Assembly (NCBI GenBank): GCA_029310945.1
Contig: JARJFC010000007.1
Location: 1-64,000, forward strand
Length of the DNA: 64,000 nt
Source: Leptospira sp. 96542
GTDB taxonomy: Bacteria; Spirochaetota; Leptospiria; Leptospirales; Leptospiraceae
Reading direction: 5' to 3'
Of the stretch, positions 47,501-56,538 are shown in pieces. Numbering within the stretch: the stretch's first letter is position 1; every line of letters starts with the position of its first letter. The position numbers were made by a program, and so were the translations under genes. The notes beneath the pieces were generated by a model. The model saw only the letters and a program-made list of their open reading frames with translations, did not search any database and was not told the DNA's origin.

Positions 47501-50500
47501 ATCTGAATTGGAACGAACCAAACAATCAGGATTCGTGGATTGCAAATCGCAACTCAGTTCAGATAACTTTCCACTTTTTTCGCTAATGAGAAACGACTCA
47601 TTTTTAGACTTATAGAGCCCGAACCAATTCTGTGGATAACTAGAAGAGAAACCTCGTGCTGGTTCTAAAAACTTAGCCTTATCCTCTGAAATACTCTTCA
47701 TTGTTTTCAATCGTTCAATGAGATTTTTATTTTCCTTGTTGAATGCATCAATGCTACTTAATAAATTTTCTCTTCTAGCTGCCTTTTCCGATATTACCTT
47801 CCGCAATTTTTTATATTTTCTATGCCAATCTAATAAGTCCCGATAAGCTAAGTTTAATTTTGAATCTTCAAATTCAAACTGCGCATTCGTAGCATCGCGG
47901 AAAAGAGAAAGGCTTCGAAAATTTTCCCAAAGGTTGATAAGACCGTTATAATCCCTTTTATTTATCAAAAAATTAGAATATTCATTTAAATAAATTTTAA
48001 TCCTTCTTTCGTTCCCGAAAAGACGAACTGGCAAATTATCTTTCCAAATTGCAAATGACTCATTCGCAATTTGGGAAATATTATTCTTTTTCTGAATAGA
48101 ATTTCTTTCATTTTCGCGAATGAACTTTATTGCTTTTGACCAAAACATTTCACTATCCATGCGAAACTCATATGTTAATTCATTTGCTTCTCGCCACCGC
48201 TTCTCAGCCAACTCGTGATCACCAATCTTACTGTAAATTGTGTATAAATTGAGTAAAATCCTAACTCGATTTTCTTTTGTAAAAGGATCGTTTTGTAAAC
48301 CAATAATAGTCGGATCAATAAGGCCAGGGTTTTCCAATAATTCGGCAGCTTCAATATAATGATTAAATGATGTTCCTCCAATTTCTTCTTTTAAATTACC
48401 TAAATAGTAGAGCCCTAAGCCTTTAAGTACGTCATAATTAACGTATGCTATGCGAAAATTTGTTTCGCAAATTTGTTTTTCTTCAACACAGACATATTTA
48501 GATCTCCAAACTTCCAATTGATTCAAATAGTATTCAAGAGTTTTGATTTTATTTTCTGTACTATCATCACCAGATTCAATCAAAGTGAATACAGCATGAC
48601 CAAAAGATAAAAATGACTTTTCTAAACTTTTTTCATCTCCCTCCTTTAATAATAGTTTCACTAAAGACTCAAAAGTAGACACCGCTTCAGAATAACGTCC
48701 ACTTTGCAAAAAAACTTGCGCTTGGATTTGGTCGGATTTCGTTAGGATAGACTTTCCTGTTATTGATTTGTGCAAGGAATTGTCTGAGATAAACTCATTT
48801 CTAACTTTTATTTCTTTTAAAGCAGAATCGTATTCTTGTTGTTCGATATGATTCTCTATTCTAACACCAAGTGTTAACAAATATTTGAATTTGTTTGGAA
48901 ATTCTCCAGGGAACCGCCCTTCTCCATTCACAAAGATATCATCATTAATAAGCAAACTTATTATACTTACTTTTTCCCAGCGTGACCAAAATGTTTCTGA
49001 CAAAGATTTATACTCAGCTTCCGCCTGATCCAAAGCTGCATAAGAATCCCGAAACCTTCCTGCTTTCTGTAAAGAAATTGCTAAAAAATTATTTAAGCTG
49101 ATCGGGCTAATATATTTAACATCTCGATTGTATGCGATTGCAGTTTGAAAAGAAGAAGTAGCTTCAGAAAAATTCCCATCCTCCAATTCAGTTAATCCTT
49201 TTAGAGAAAAAAGTAATGTAAGTTTGGATTTAATAGAACTTAACTTTGATTTTGTGTAATCGTTAGGTTCAGAAACATACTGATTTACTGACTGAAAATA
49301 TTCATTTTTAAAGTAAATATCAATGGCTTTTGAAAACTGTTCACTCGCCTTTGCATATTTTCCCTGGAAAATCAAAGATTTACCAAAATTAAACTTATAA
49401 ATTGCTTCTTGGCGATAGTCATCAAACTGATATTTGGCGACCAGCTTAGAAGAGACAAGCTTAACTGCTTCATAACTCTCATTTGCTTTAGGATAGTTGT
49501 TTAATAAAAAATAATTATTACCTAGATTTAAATTAAGATCAGAAATTACTTTTTTGTTTTCATAATTTTCGCCCAAAAAAACAAGGATTTGGTTGTAGAG
49601 CTCAATATTTCCTTCGAGGTTTTTGTCGGGGAAATAATTTGCATAAATATCTTCATAAATCTGAATATCTTTTTTCTCAGATCCAGCTAATTTTTGCTCT
49701 TTAATCAAATCAACATATTGATATAGCCATCCTAGCAACTGATAGGCGTCGTAATACGTCGGATCGGCAAAAATAATCCAACGTAATTCCGATTCTGCTC
49801 GCTTATAGTTCTCAAGTATCTCTCTCTTTCGAGAGTCAGTCATAGTATTTGTTGAATAATAATAAGACTCATAAATAACATATTTATTGATAAGAAAATA
49901 TGCGTAACCATACAATGTAGCTAAATCAAGATAGGGTCTTGCTCGAGGCACTGCTTGTTTGTAATATAACTCAGTCCATCCAAGGGCTTTTTCAGATAAA
50001 ATTTCAATTTTTTCAAAATCTTTTATATCTACTAATCCTCTCATGATTTCATTGTTTGTAGCGAGGGAAGTTATATTAGAAAGATTACCAACTAAATTTA
50101 GTTTGTCCTTACTTAGAACATTCAACTGACTAATTAGAGCTCGCTCCTCTTCTTCTCTTAATTTTTTGCCATACCTGAATATCGTATCTACCATTCTCCT
50201 TTGGTAGTATATCGCATAATCCTTGTATAAAGATTCTAAAAACAAATTACGGGTTTTTACCAAAAACATATTTTGGTTGTTAAAAAAATAGTGAAACGAT
50301 GACTGTAAAAGATCCCCTATACGTTCAAATTCAATTGCCTTGTTTTCAAAGTAAAAAAATGCATTTTGGATATCTTCAGTGTTTAAATCAACACCAAGGA
50401 TCGGGTCATAAAACTCTAAGTAAATTTTCAAATTCCTCAATGCATCAGAAGTATTACCCACCATTTTTTGATTTTGGTATTTTAATAAATTTGCTCGTAG

Positions 50501-52486
50501 CAAAATTGGGTTTTTGTATTCTGCTATGAATTGTGGAGTCTCAAAGACTGATTTTTTTCCAGGAGGTTCCAAATCTATATTTGTTGGAATTGGAATGATC
50601 GAATCTAAAATCTGATTTGATTCATCAAACCGGCGTTGTTCGGTAAATGCTTTTGCCTTTAGAAAATCTAATGTTAAATTAAAAATTTTATTATCATTTT
50701 CAGGATATTTTTTTAACTCATCAACATATAAAATAATTTGATTACTATTTCGATTTTCCTCTAACTTAACGCATACATCTTCAAGCAAAAATCGAAGATC
50801 CCTTTTCCTCGCCGCAGAAAACTCTTTTGTAGGTGATAATAGAAACTGATTTTTCTCCACCTCCCAATCTTCGATCATGGATAAATACATATTAGGTAAG
50901 TGTTTTGAATTTGAACGAAACTCATAACCGCCTATCCTTCGTTTGATCTCATCAATTTGATGATAGTTGGGAAATTGATCATAAAGTTGTGTGAGAATAG
51001 TTAAACTTTGTTTATGATTTTTTGAAATTTCTAGCTCATCTGCTCGAAGGTGTAATAAACTTGGCAAAACATCTAGTGGAGTTTCATATTTACCTGTTCT
51101 ACTATAATTGTTTTCAAAATCGAAAACAGTGCCTTTCTCTTTTGTCACTTCCCAATCTAGCAAAATTTTTTCAAAAATAGTTTGCCCAGATTCTTTCGAT
51201 TTCGAAATAGAAAGTGCAATGGAGGTAGCCTCTTCTTTTTTACCTGCTTGCCTATACGTTATATATTTTAACAACTTTACTCGCGAGTTGTAGATAGGAA
51301 ACAAAGGATCGCTTGAATAAAAAAGTTCAACTGAATCCAAAGCTAAAAAATATGATTCCAATGATTGATTTTGAGAGAAATTTTTGGCGTATTGGTATTG
51401 TTCACTAATATTCTGCTGTTTGGGAATAGAGCCGTTTTCAGGAATAAAATAAATATTAATTGAATTATAGTATGAAGCTGAAAATAAAATTGATCCTCCG
51501 TTAAAGTTTGAATAGCGCACATCAAAATTTGAAGTTTCGCCAGAAGACAAAATTCGTTCTTTCCCAGTCTGTAAATTTTTCATCACAAGAACACTATTGT
51601 CTCTCTCATCCAAATAACCGTTTTTATTGGTATCCTTTCTAATTGATGCGTAATATAAATTTTTTTCAGAACCATCAACCGTTGGGGTAAAATCCAAAAA
51701 TTGATTATCCGTATGCCTTGTTATCTTCGAATCATTTAAGTTTAGTGAATAAATTTCACCCTTGTTATTTTCAAAAAATGAAATATAATAAATAGTATTT
51801 CCGTTAGGCGAAATAGACGGCGAAGTTGCTCCATTCTTTGTTATGAGGCTTATTTCTTTCGGTTTTTTGCGATTTAGTTTACAAAGATTAGGAACACCAG
51901 GAGTAAAACGATCGGAGATAAAATAGATTGTTTCGTTATCTGGTGCCCAGATCGGGTCTGTATCGAGAACACCTCTGCCCAAACTATTTCTCTCTGCATC
52001 TGGATTCGTAAGATTGGCAAAATCCTCACCTATAAATCGTTTTCCTCTTAGATATTCGGACTTCCATTCTTCTAAATCCATTTCCAAAAGAACAATATCA
52101 CCTTCAGAATCAAATTCTTCGGAAACAAACAATAGAAAATTTCCATTAGGTGAAATGGAAGGTTTTGATTCTGAATAAGGATGATTTGTTACAGGAACGA
52201 CAAGAGAACTTTGTAAATCCCGAAAATAAATATCAAAATTTCCTTTCTGATCCGATGTATAAAACAAATAACGCCCGTCATTCGTAGTTGAATTATATAA
52301 ACTATTTCCCCTTTGAACAGTTAGAGGGAACGGTTTTGATTGGTTTGGAGTAAAATAATTATTCGAAATTGCTGAATAGTCAAACTTCACTTCATTGACT
52401 AGGGATTTATGAAAAAGCGCACAATCAAAACAAGAAAATATTATTATAAATAAAAAATAGTTAAATCTAGAACTTAAGAGACCCAC
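44555..52486 (-). CDS. Giant TolB-propeller / TPR / degenerate CHAT-domain protein
   Basis: A protein of about 2643 residues, the largest here. I chose GTG at 52486 because it shares one base with the upstream gene's stop (TAGTG) and has GGGAG upstream; a TTG 15 bases earlier is possible. The N-terminus has a signal and possible lipobox (FIIIFSCFDC). A TolB/PD40 propeller follows (about 50-400; SISPNGNFLLFVS, PIWAPDNETIYFISD). A long alpha-helical TPR-like region fills about 400-1600. A middle segment (about 1650-1850) and the C-terminus (about 2330-2643) look caspase-like; the latter resembles CHAT (HYLYTTGLHSTVPINL; DWVGYKLFTSA), but the positions of catalytic His and Cys read NLYAKQN and LHSGSQSG. 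Function unknown. Confidence 0.8.
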   Translation of the reverse strand: MGLLSSRFNYFLFIIIFSCFDCALFHKSLVNEVKFDYSAISNNYFTPNQSKPFPLTVQRGNSLYNSTTNDGRYLFYTSDQKGNFDIYFRDLQSSLVVPVTNHPYSESKPSISPNGNFLLFVSEEFDSEGDIVLLEMDLEEWKSEYLRGKRFIGEDFANLTNPDAERNSLGRGVLDTDPIWAPDNETIYFISDRFTPGVPNLCKLNRKKPKEISLITKNGATSPSISPNGNTIYYISFFENNKGEIYSLNLNDSKITRHTDNQFLDFTPTVDGSEKNLYYASIRKDTNKNGYLDERDNSVLVMKNLQTGKERILSSGETSNFDVRYSNFNGGSILFSASYYNSINIYFIPENGSIPKQQNISEQYQYAKNFSQNQSLESYFLALDSVELFYSSDPLFPIYNSRVKLLKYITYRQAGKKEEATSIALSISKSKESGQTIFEKILLDWEVTKEKGTVFDFENNYSRTGKYETPLDVLPSLLHLRADELEISKNHKQSLTILTQLYDQFPNYHQIDEIKRRIGGYEFRSNSKHLPNMYLSMIEDWEVEKNQFLLSPTKEFSAARKRDLRFLLEDVCVKLEENRNSNQIILYVDELKKYPENDNKIFNLTLDFLKAKAFTEQRRFDESNQILDSIIPIPTNIDLEPPGKKSVFETPQFIAEYKNPILLRANLLKYQNQKMVGNTSDALRNLKIYLEFYDPILGVDLNTEDIQNAFFYFENKAIEFERIGDLLQSSFHYFFNNQNMFLVKTRNLFLESLYKDYAIYYQRRMVDTIFRYGKKLREEEERALISQLNVLSKDKLNLVGNLSNITSLATNNEIMRGLVDIKDFEKIEILSEKALGWTELYYKQAVPRARPYLDLATLYGYAYFLINKYVIYESYYYSTNTMTDSRKREILENYKRAESELRWIIFADPTYYDAYQLLGWLYQYVDLIKEQKLAGSEKKDIQIYEDIYANYFPDKNLEGNIELYNQILVFLGENYENKKVISDLNLNLGNNYFLLNNYPKANESYEAVKLVSSKLVAKYQFDDYRQEAIYKFNFGKSLIFQGKYAKASEQFSKAIDIYFKNEYFQSVNQYVSEPNDYTKSKLSSIKSKLTLLFSLKGLTELEDGNFSEATSSFQTAIAYNRDVKYISPISLNNFLAISLQKAGRFRDSYAALDQAEAEYKSLSETFWSRWEKVSIISLLINDDIFVNGEGRFPGEFPNKFKYLLTLGVRIENHIEQQEYDSALKEIKVRNEFISDNSLHKSITGKSILTKSDQIQAQVFLQSGRYSEAVSTFESLVKLLLKEGDEKSLEKSFLSFGHAVFTLIESGDDSTENKIKTLEYYLNQLEVWRSKYVCVEEKQICETNFRIAYVNYDVLKGLGLYYLGNLKEEIGGTSFNHYIEAAELLENPGLIDPTIIGLQNDPFTKENRVRILLNLYTIYSKIGDHELAEKRWREANELTYEFRMDSEMFWSKAIKFIRENERNSIQKKNNISQIANESFAIWKDNLPVRLFGNERRIKIYLNEYSNFLINKRDYNGLINLWENFRSLSLFRDATNAQFEFEDSKLNLAYRDLLDWHRKYKKLRKVISEKAARRENLLSSIDAFNKENKNLIERLKTMKSISEDKAKFLEPARGFSSSYPQNWFGLYKSKNESFLISEKSGKLSELSCDLQSTNPDCLVRSNSDHVFIQLLGNEIDGNLVAKYLQLFRKTNQKVAIVFDREHSVIFPEKNERKLKWITQFGGSENDVSKLKNLHITNDNLGTLIYETDLLITQNKMHEKGNVFSDPTTQTLPLREIFTVTGSEISLVGLPMDVFSTKYQWNQISKIFEVLRSKRIQNLVSFSPQIESSLSAGTIELEKLAVLDNHYFVGNWNENASGKVLSQSQLLLLLREGFEKEKTKEYNEAYQSYYTASTLLDDEHPELPKIELKLAKLKAEIYPNIPRITFFRPLLEKYKSKTFQNQIQYEYLVACYSAKEKENCLKQNFIGSDKENYEKSILFYEKIRNGKLSNIEQNSYARKELEKDEDPFLQSYRLGSFYIQNYLLEEADLELNKLGKFAKTTKEKNVVKNRELEILFHKGFLFGNGEIDLTELTSTSAYSLGFRKNWQEYDDKILSREFTKYGYSDSIYDQYRIKLYQSWKEKIQFGYFDPLSLTPEYLTTGDSVLTKLSHLNRTLLFSLLSNSIRYQRKDEVNSLIELLLDEERREGRSYRILFFKMIQAEKYLIRGETERTQKMLADIDSEIKKIGNGNAYFETKLNELRIKVLSLTNKNLKNEFNGFFADLYKQTNTAKPEDFLTLLNDFNRKHKNVYVSQEVKDEYEILFAHLLNLSLNKNSSESFFDLAMARETIRYTSSRYLGRPSYIRDFPLFLAYSESLKKKMIGNQEFNGIFDLGKKTYLLSFVNGKSLGRELFADNKELNQEIIKYLQSINLGGQNTLLRDSLSDRYRTNLRLSKTNRHYLYTTGLHSTVPINLPDFEYYYVGSVAAFLTNKPIRMESLALKKPEVGAVGFDSDMESLVIADLMIWETGGKKSISSQINLDFTKIHWENQNYIKLGSSPIATTQRTKKKYINLYAKQNLLPLTNYCSDLDSVSYYLAEENESVFVLHSGSQSGIHNLFFMKKILEGSELPKPIHIRWFEGRDAARTQSLEDKDWVGYKLFTSAIIEN

Positions 52487-53079
52487 TACAGTTTCTCCCA
52501 ACGGCCAGGGTTAGATTCGTAGTATTCTCCCACACTTGCAGATTTATAATTTTCATCTAACAATGATTGTTTAAGTTTTAAAAGTTCATCTTCTTTTTTA
52601 CCTTTTTTTTTCTCAATTTGTATCTCTTTCTCAATGATTCCTAAACGAGAAGTGTTAATATAAGAAATTACATCATCCACACGTTTCCGTTTGGCAGGAA
52701 TTTCGTACGGTGTATAGGTTGGTAGATTTTTTGCAATGGGATTCCATTTTAAAACACCACCAATACCTTCGCCAATGATTCCTGCCATTTTATAACGTTT
52801 AGCTTCGTTTGATAAATAATTAATTCGCAATCGGTAGATTTTTATATCGGGGTCAATATCATCATCCGCCGATTTTTCCTTATTTGAAAGACCATTAGAG
52901 GAGGATTGAATGGAAGAAATTAGCCAACCGTCTTTTTCCAACTCCCTATCCTCACCTACCATTTGTTTCTCGGCTGCAGTTTGGGCATTCGTGATTGTGA
53001 TTGGAGGTAGTGAAAAATTAAAAATTGACTTACATTGTAATAACAAAGGTAAAACTAATACTATACTCAATTTATTCAT
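52486..53079 (-). CDS. Lipoprotein, DUF1318-like
   Basis: A 197-residue protein with signal peptide and spirochaetal lipobox (MNKLSIVLVLPLLLQC, cysteine 16). PPITITNAQTAAEKQMVGED resembles the N-terminal part of DUF1318 lipoproteins; I recall this family in Leptospira but cannot verify it. The rest is helical and charged (EKEIQIEKKKGKKEDELLKLKQ, broken in two halves). The stop codon shares a base with the GTG start of the giant gene, and the AsmA-like gene ends 4 bases upstream of its start, so all three are probably one operon. Confidence 0.75.
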   Translation of the reverse strand: MNKLSIVLVLPLLLQCKSIFNFSLPPITITNAQTAAEKQMVGEDRELEKDGWLISSIQSSSNGLSNKEKSADDDIDPDIKIYRLRINYLSNEAKRYKMAGIIGEGIGGVLKWNPIAKNLPTYTPYEIPAKRKRVDDVISYINTSRLGIIEKEIQIEKKKGKKEDELLKLKQSLLDENYKSASVGEYYESNPGRWEKL

Positions 53080-53083
53080 AAAA

Positions 53084-56000
53084 TCACTCCTGATAAGTTT
53101 GGATTTCCGATTGTGCGCGTTTTAGAAAGTTGGCTAGTGGCATCCTTTGTTGAGAAAGTTTTCCATCTTCTAAATTGATTAACAAAGACAACAAAGATCG
53201 ATCAAAATAAACATCCGCATAAACAAGACCTTTTGACAAAGACACATCAATCTTGCTTATTGGGTAACTATCGGTGATTCGATCGATAATAAAGTTTTGA
53301 GCAGAAATTACATTCATTGCACTCTTCCCAAAATCTTTTCCAATTTGGAAGATCGAAAAGAATAAATTCAAATTTGAAATTGGTTCACTCAAATCACGGA
53401 CAGAAATATTTAGATCTGCTTTTAACTTTCCATCATCGATTTTGTCTCTCGTTTTAGGAGCCATGAGTTGTTTGAGATCCACATCTCGGATGAGAAAATT
53501 ACCACGAAACTCCATAAATTTCGGATCTAAAGAACCCAAATTGAAAATCATATTTTTTCCAAGAATCAAACCATCCAAAGAGTGAGATTTTAAACTCTCG
53601 ATATTTGCATAGTTTTCTTTGTATTCAATGAAGGTTGAGAAACCCGGTGCTCCAGGTTGTTTTTTAATATATTCGAAGGGTAAATCCGGAATGTTTGGGT
53701 GAGTTCCAACCAACTGACCAATTGTTAGGTTAGGTGGTAAAGTTCGCCCATATGATTTTATAAAAATCGATTTATCTCCAACAATCATACTTTCTTCGTT
53801 AGAACGATTCAAATTATGATGAATTGGAATTTTTGCGTTAATACCTTCTACTAAATACAATTGGCAGAACTCACCTGGGCATTTATGATTCGAATAAGAA
53901 ATCATTGAATCGGTGGAATAAAATTCTCCAAAAATATCAGATTGATTGATTTTTAAATTAATTCCTAAATCACCCGAAAATGATGTCCCCTTTGCCAAAT
54001 AAGTTTTTGTTTTGGATGTTAACTTCAAATCCAAATCCACCACACCCGTGTATGGACCGAGCGTAGGTTTACTTGTATTATTTTTTTCCAAATCTGCTTT
54101 CAAATTTAAATTAAATTTCTTTTGGAAAGCTGACAATACAAACGATTTAATCTGAATACTTTCTTTAGGTCCAGAATTCATAACCAAATCGGCATTTAAG
54201 TTTAAATCTTTTATTTCCAAGCCAGGGATGTTTGCATTGAGATTTGTTTTGATCTTTTTCTGAGTTGGGCCAAAAGAACAATTAGCACTTATATCCACTT
54301 CTGGATTTTCACCTAACAAAGACTGAACAGGAACCAATTTTTCTTTAATCACAAGTGGTATAACAAGGGCTAGGTTTGAAGTGATCATTGAAACTTTAAG
54401 CCTGTTCACTAATACTTGAGTTGTATCTCCCAATTGAATCTTTGATTTCAAAAAAAGATCAAGGGCTTTCCCACCAGTGGGAGTTTTTTTCAAAACCTGG
54501 AGATCCGATACATCTATATTTGTGAGTTCAAATGGTTCACGGAAAAACAAATTCATATTTGTAATGACAGACAAAATGGAACTAGGTGAACGAGAACGAT
54601 CCAAACTATAACGAAACGAATCAATTTTAGCAGAAAGGTAAACTTTTAGGACTGAAAAATTGGCTCCTTCCGCATTTAAATCTAATTTTAATTTTCCGCC
54701 GAGGTCAGTTACGTAGTCCGCTAAATACAACTCTTCCAGTTTTGCATTCAAAACCAAAGTTTCGGCTTCCCGATAACGAGAGTTAAGTTCCAATTTCAGT
54801 CCGTTGTAAAGGATTGTACTCGGAAAAATATCCCATGCTTTTAGGATTGGAATTGGGTTTTCGTTCGTTGGTTCTTTTTTATCACCCAAACTCAATTCCG
54901 CTTTGGCATTTACATCCACAGCATTCAATTTATGCGGTTTGGAATTTCCTAATTGGAAAAACAAGGATTCTCCATTCAACCGAAGAGAGGAAATAATTTT
55001 ATTCCAATTGCCCCGAAAAGAAGTTCCCGCCAAACTCAGCTCACCGCCAAGTTTCATATTAGGAACCACGCCTTGCAATTGATTTAAAACAACTTGAACG
55101 GGTGTTAATTTGATATCTGAATTAACAACCGTAACATCAACATATCGATCTTCCGAAGAAACATTTTTGATATCACCTTTGATAGAAAGCCAAGGGGAGC
55201 CAAGCACACTGAGGAGAAGATTTTTGATTTCAATTTTATCTGCCTTTGTATCAAAATCTATATTGGAAAAAAGACCAAACCCTAGTTTAACAGGTTTATT
55301 GCGAACCTCGAACATAATTTCTTCACTACCAAACTCGGATGAAAACAGAAATAATTCTGGAGATACTGTCCTATCCCACTCGAGTTCCAAAGCAAGCGGA
55401 ATGGTTTGGTTCCATTTAACATCCTTCGAATCTAAATGGATCGGAATGGGTTTTGGTTTGTTGATGACAAGATGTACGGAATCTAGCTCTTCTAAAATCG
55501 CTGGAGAAAAAGGCAGATTTGTAAACCGATTGGAAACAATATCCAATTTAACTACCAAATCTTGCAAATTGAGAGAGTGTAAATCACCTGTTTCTTTTTT
55601 TACATCCACCTCAACCGATTCAAAATTGATGCTCGCAAAAAATTGTAAGGGAAGATAAGTTTTGATCCCTTCGGATGGCTCGTGAACAGATTCTTCTTTT
55701 TTTTCCTCCACGGACGGAAGGGCGATATTTTCATAATTCCAAACCCCTGCTTTTTCTTCCAAATGGATATGGGCATTCTGCAGAGTGATATCCGAAAGGG
55801 AAATTTTGCCAAAAAGGATGAGCGGAAGATTGTAGCGAATGGCAAAACGATCGGCTTCGATGAGAGCTACATTTGAAAAACCCCCACCAGGATAAAAACG
55901 AAAGGATTCTGCCTCAATTCCAAAAAAAAGAGAAAAGGTTTTCCAATTGGCTTCCAATTTACTTTGTGTGAATTTCGAAACCAAAAAGGGAAAAAGCCTA

Positions 56001-56110
56001 TCTGCGGTAAAGGCATTGAAAACAGATTTATAGATTAGGAAGACGAGGAGAAAATAGCGAAATTTTTTAGATTTGGCGATTCCTAAAATAGAATTCAGGA
56101 TTGGATTCAT
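53084..56110 (-). CDS. AsmA/TamB-like envelope protein
   Basis: A 1008-residue protein with one N-terminal membrane helix (about 18-36; FRYFLLVFLIYKSVF) and a long periplasmic beta-rich body. ISLSDITLQNAHIHLEEKAG and WNYENIALPS (about 100-130) match the start of AsmA-family proteins. Repeated strand-turn pairs such as LDLNAEGANFSVLKVYLSAK continue to the end, as in bridge-like lipid-transfer proteins (AsmA, TamB, YhdP). These are thought to carry phospholipid between inner and outer membrane. It heads an operon with the lipoprotein and giant gene, which suggests a joint envelope function. Confidence 0.8.
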   Translation of the reverse strand: MNPILNSILGIAKSKKFRYFLLVFLIYKSVFNAFTADRLFPFLVSKFTQSKLEANWKTFSLFFGIEAESFRFYPGGGFSNVALIEADRFAIRYNLPLILFGKISLSDITLQNAHIHLEEKAGVWNYENIALPSVEEKKEESVHEPSEGIKTYLPLQFFASINFESVEVDVKKETGDLHSLNLQDLVVKLDIVSNRFTNLPFSPAILEELDSVHLVINKPKPIPIHLDSKDVKWNQTIPLALELEWDRTVSPELFLFSSEFGSEEIMFEVRNKPVKLGFGLFSNIDFDTKADKIEIKNLLLSVLGSPWLSIKGDIKNVSSEDRYVDVTVVNSDIKLTPVQVVLNQLQGVVPNMKLGGELSLAGTSFRGNWNKIISSLRLNGESLFFQLGNSKPHKLNAVDVNAKAELSLGDKKEPTNENPIPILKAWDIFPSTILYNGLKLELNSRYREAETLVLNAKLEELYLADYVTDLGGKLKLDLNAEGANFSVLKVYLSAKIDSFRYSLDRSRSPSSILSVITNMNLFFREPFELTNIDVSDLQVLKKTPTGGKALDLFLKSKIQLGDTTQVLVNRLKVSMITSNLALVIPLVIKEKLVPVQSLLGENPEVDISANCSFGPTQKKIKTNLNANIPGLEIKDLNLNADLVMNSGPKESIQIKSFVLSAFQKKFNLNLKADLEKNNTSKPTLGPYTGVVDLDLKLTSKTKTYLAKGTSFSGDLGINLKINQSDIFGEFYSTDSMISYSNHKCPGEFCQLYLVEGINAKIPIHHNLNRSNEESMIVGDKSIFIKSYGRTLPPNLTIGQLVGTHPNIPDLPFEYIKKQPGAPGFSTFIEYKENYANIESLKSHSLDGLILGKNMIFNLGSLDPKFMEFRGNFLIRDVDLKQLMAPKTRDKIDDGKLKADLNISVRDLSEPISNLNLFFSIFQIGKDFGKSAMNVISAQNFIIDRITDSYPISKIDVSLSKGLVYADVYFDRSLLSLLINLEDGKLSQQRMPLANFLKRAQSEIQTYQE

Positions 56111-56131
56111 TCCGAGAATCGCCTCGTACGA

Positions 56132-56473
56132 TCAGTATTCGAAAGAGTCTTCTGCTTCTTCCAAAGTTTTGTATATTTCAAACACACTTGAAAGTTTCGT
56201 GATCTCCATCAAATTTTCAATGTCTGAATTGAGGTTTGCAAATACCAACCGTCCATTCAAACCGTCAATGTGTTTATAAATATTTAAGAATGTGCCCAGC
56301 CCCGCTGAGTTGATAAACGGGACCTTCTTCAAATCGATAATAAACTTCGGGACTTGACCTTTCTTTATGTATTGTTCTATCTTTTCAGAAAGTTCAAACT
56401 CGTTGCCCGCTTTGATGGCACCTTCAATTTTAATGATGTGCACGTCGTTTTTACTAGTAACTTTGATTTTCAT
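56132..56473 (-). CDS. STAS-domain anti-sigma factor antagonist
   Basis: A 113-residue single STAS domain, in the SpoIIAA/RsbV class. MKIKVTSKNDVHIIKIEGAI, KFIIDLKKVPFINSAGLGTF with the phosphorylatable Ser in INSAGLG, and NSDIENLMEITKLSSVFEIY follow the family pattern. The ATG at 56473 has GAAGGG five bases upstream; the upstream open frame is not needed. Such proteins are inactivated by phosphorylation by an RsbW-type kinase and reactivated by a SpoIIE phosphatase; two such phosphatases are in this window. No kinase is next to it. It lies 21 bases upstream of the AsmA-like gene. Confidence 0.9.
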   Translation of the reverse strand: MKIKVTSKNDVHIIKIEGAIKAGNEFELSEKIEQYIKKGQVPKFIIDLKKVPFINSAGLGTFLNIYKHIDGLNGRLVFANLNSDIENLMEITKLSSVFEIYKTLEEAEDSFEY

Positions 56474-56538
56474 AACCCTTCGGAAGGTGGTGTTGCCAGT
56501 AAATTTCCTTTGAATTTGCGAGTTGTAAAGCAAATTTT

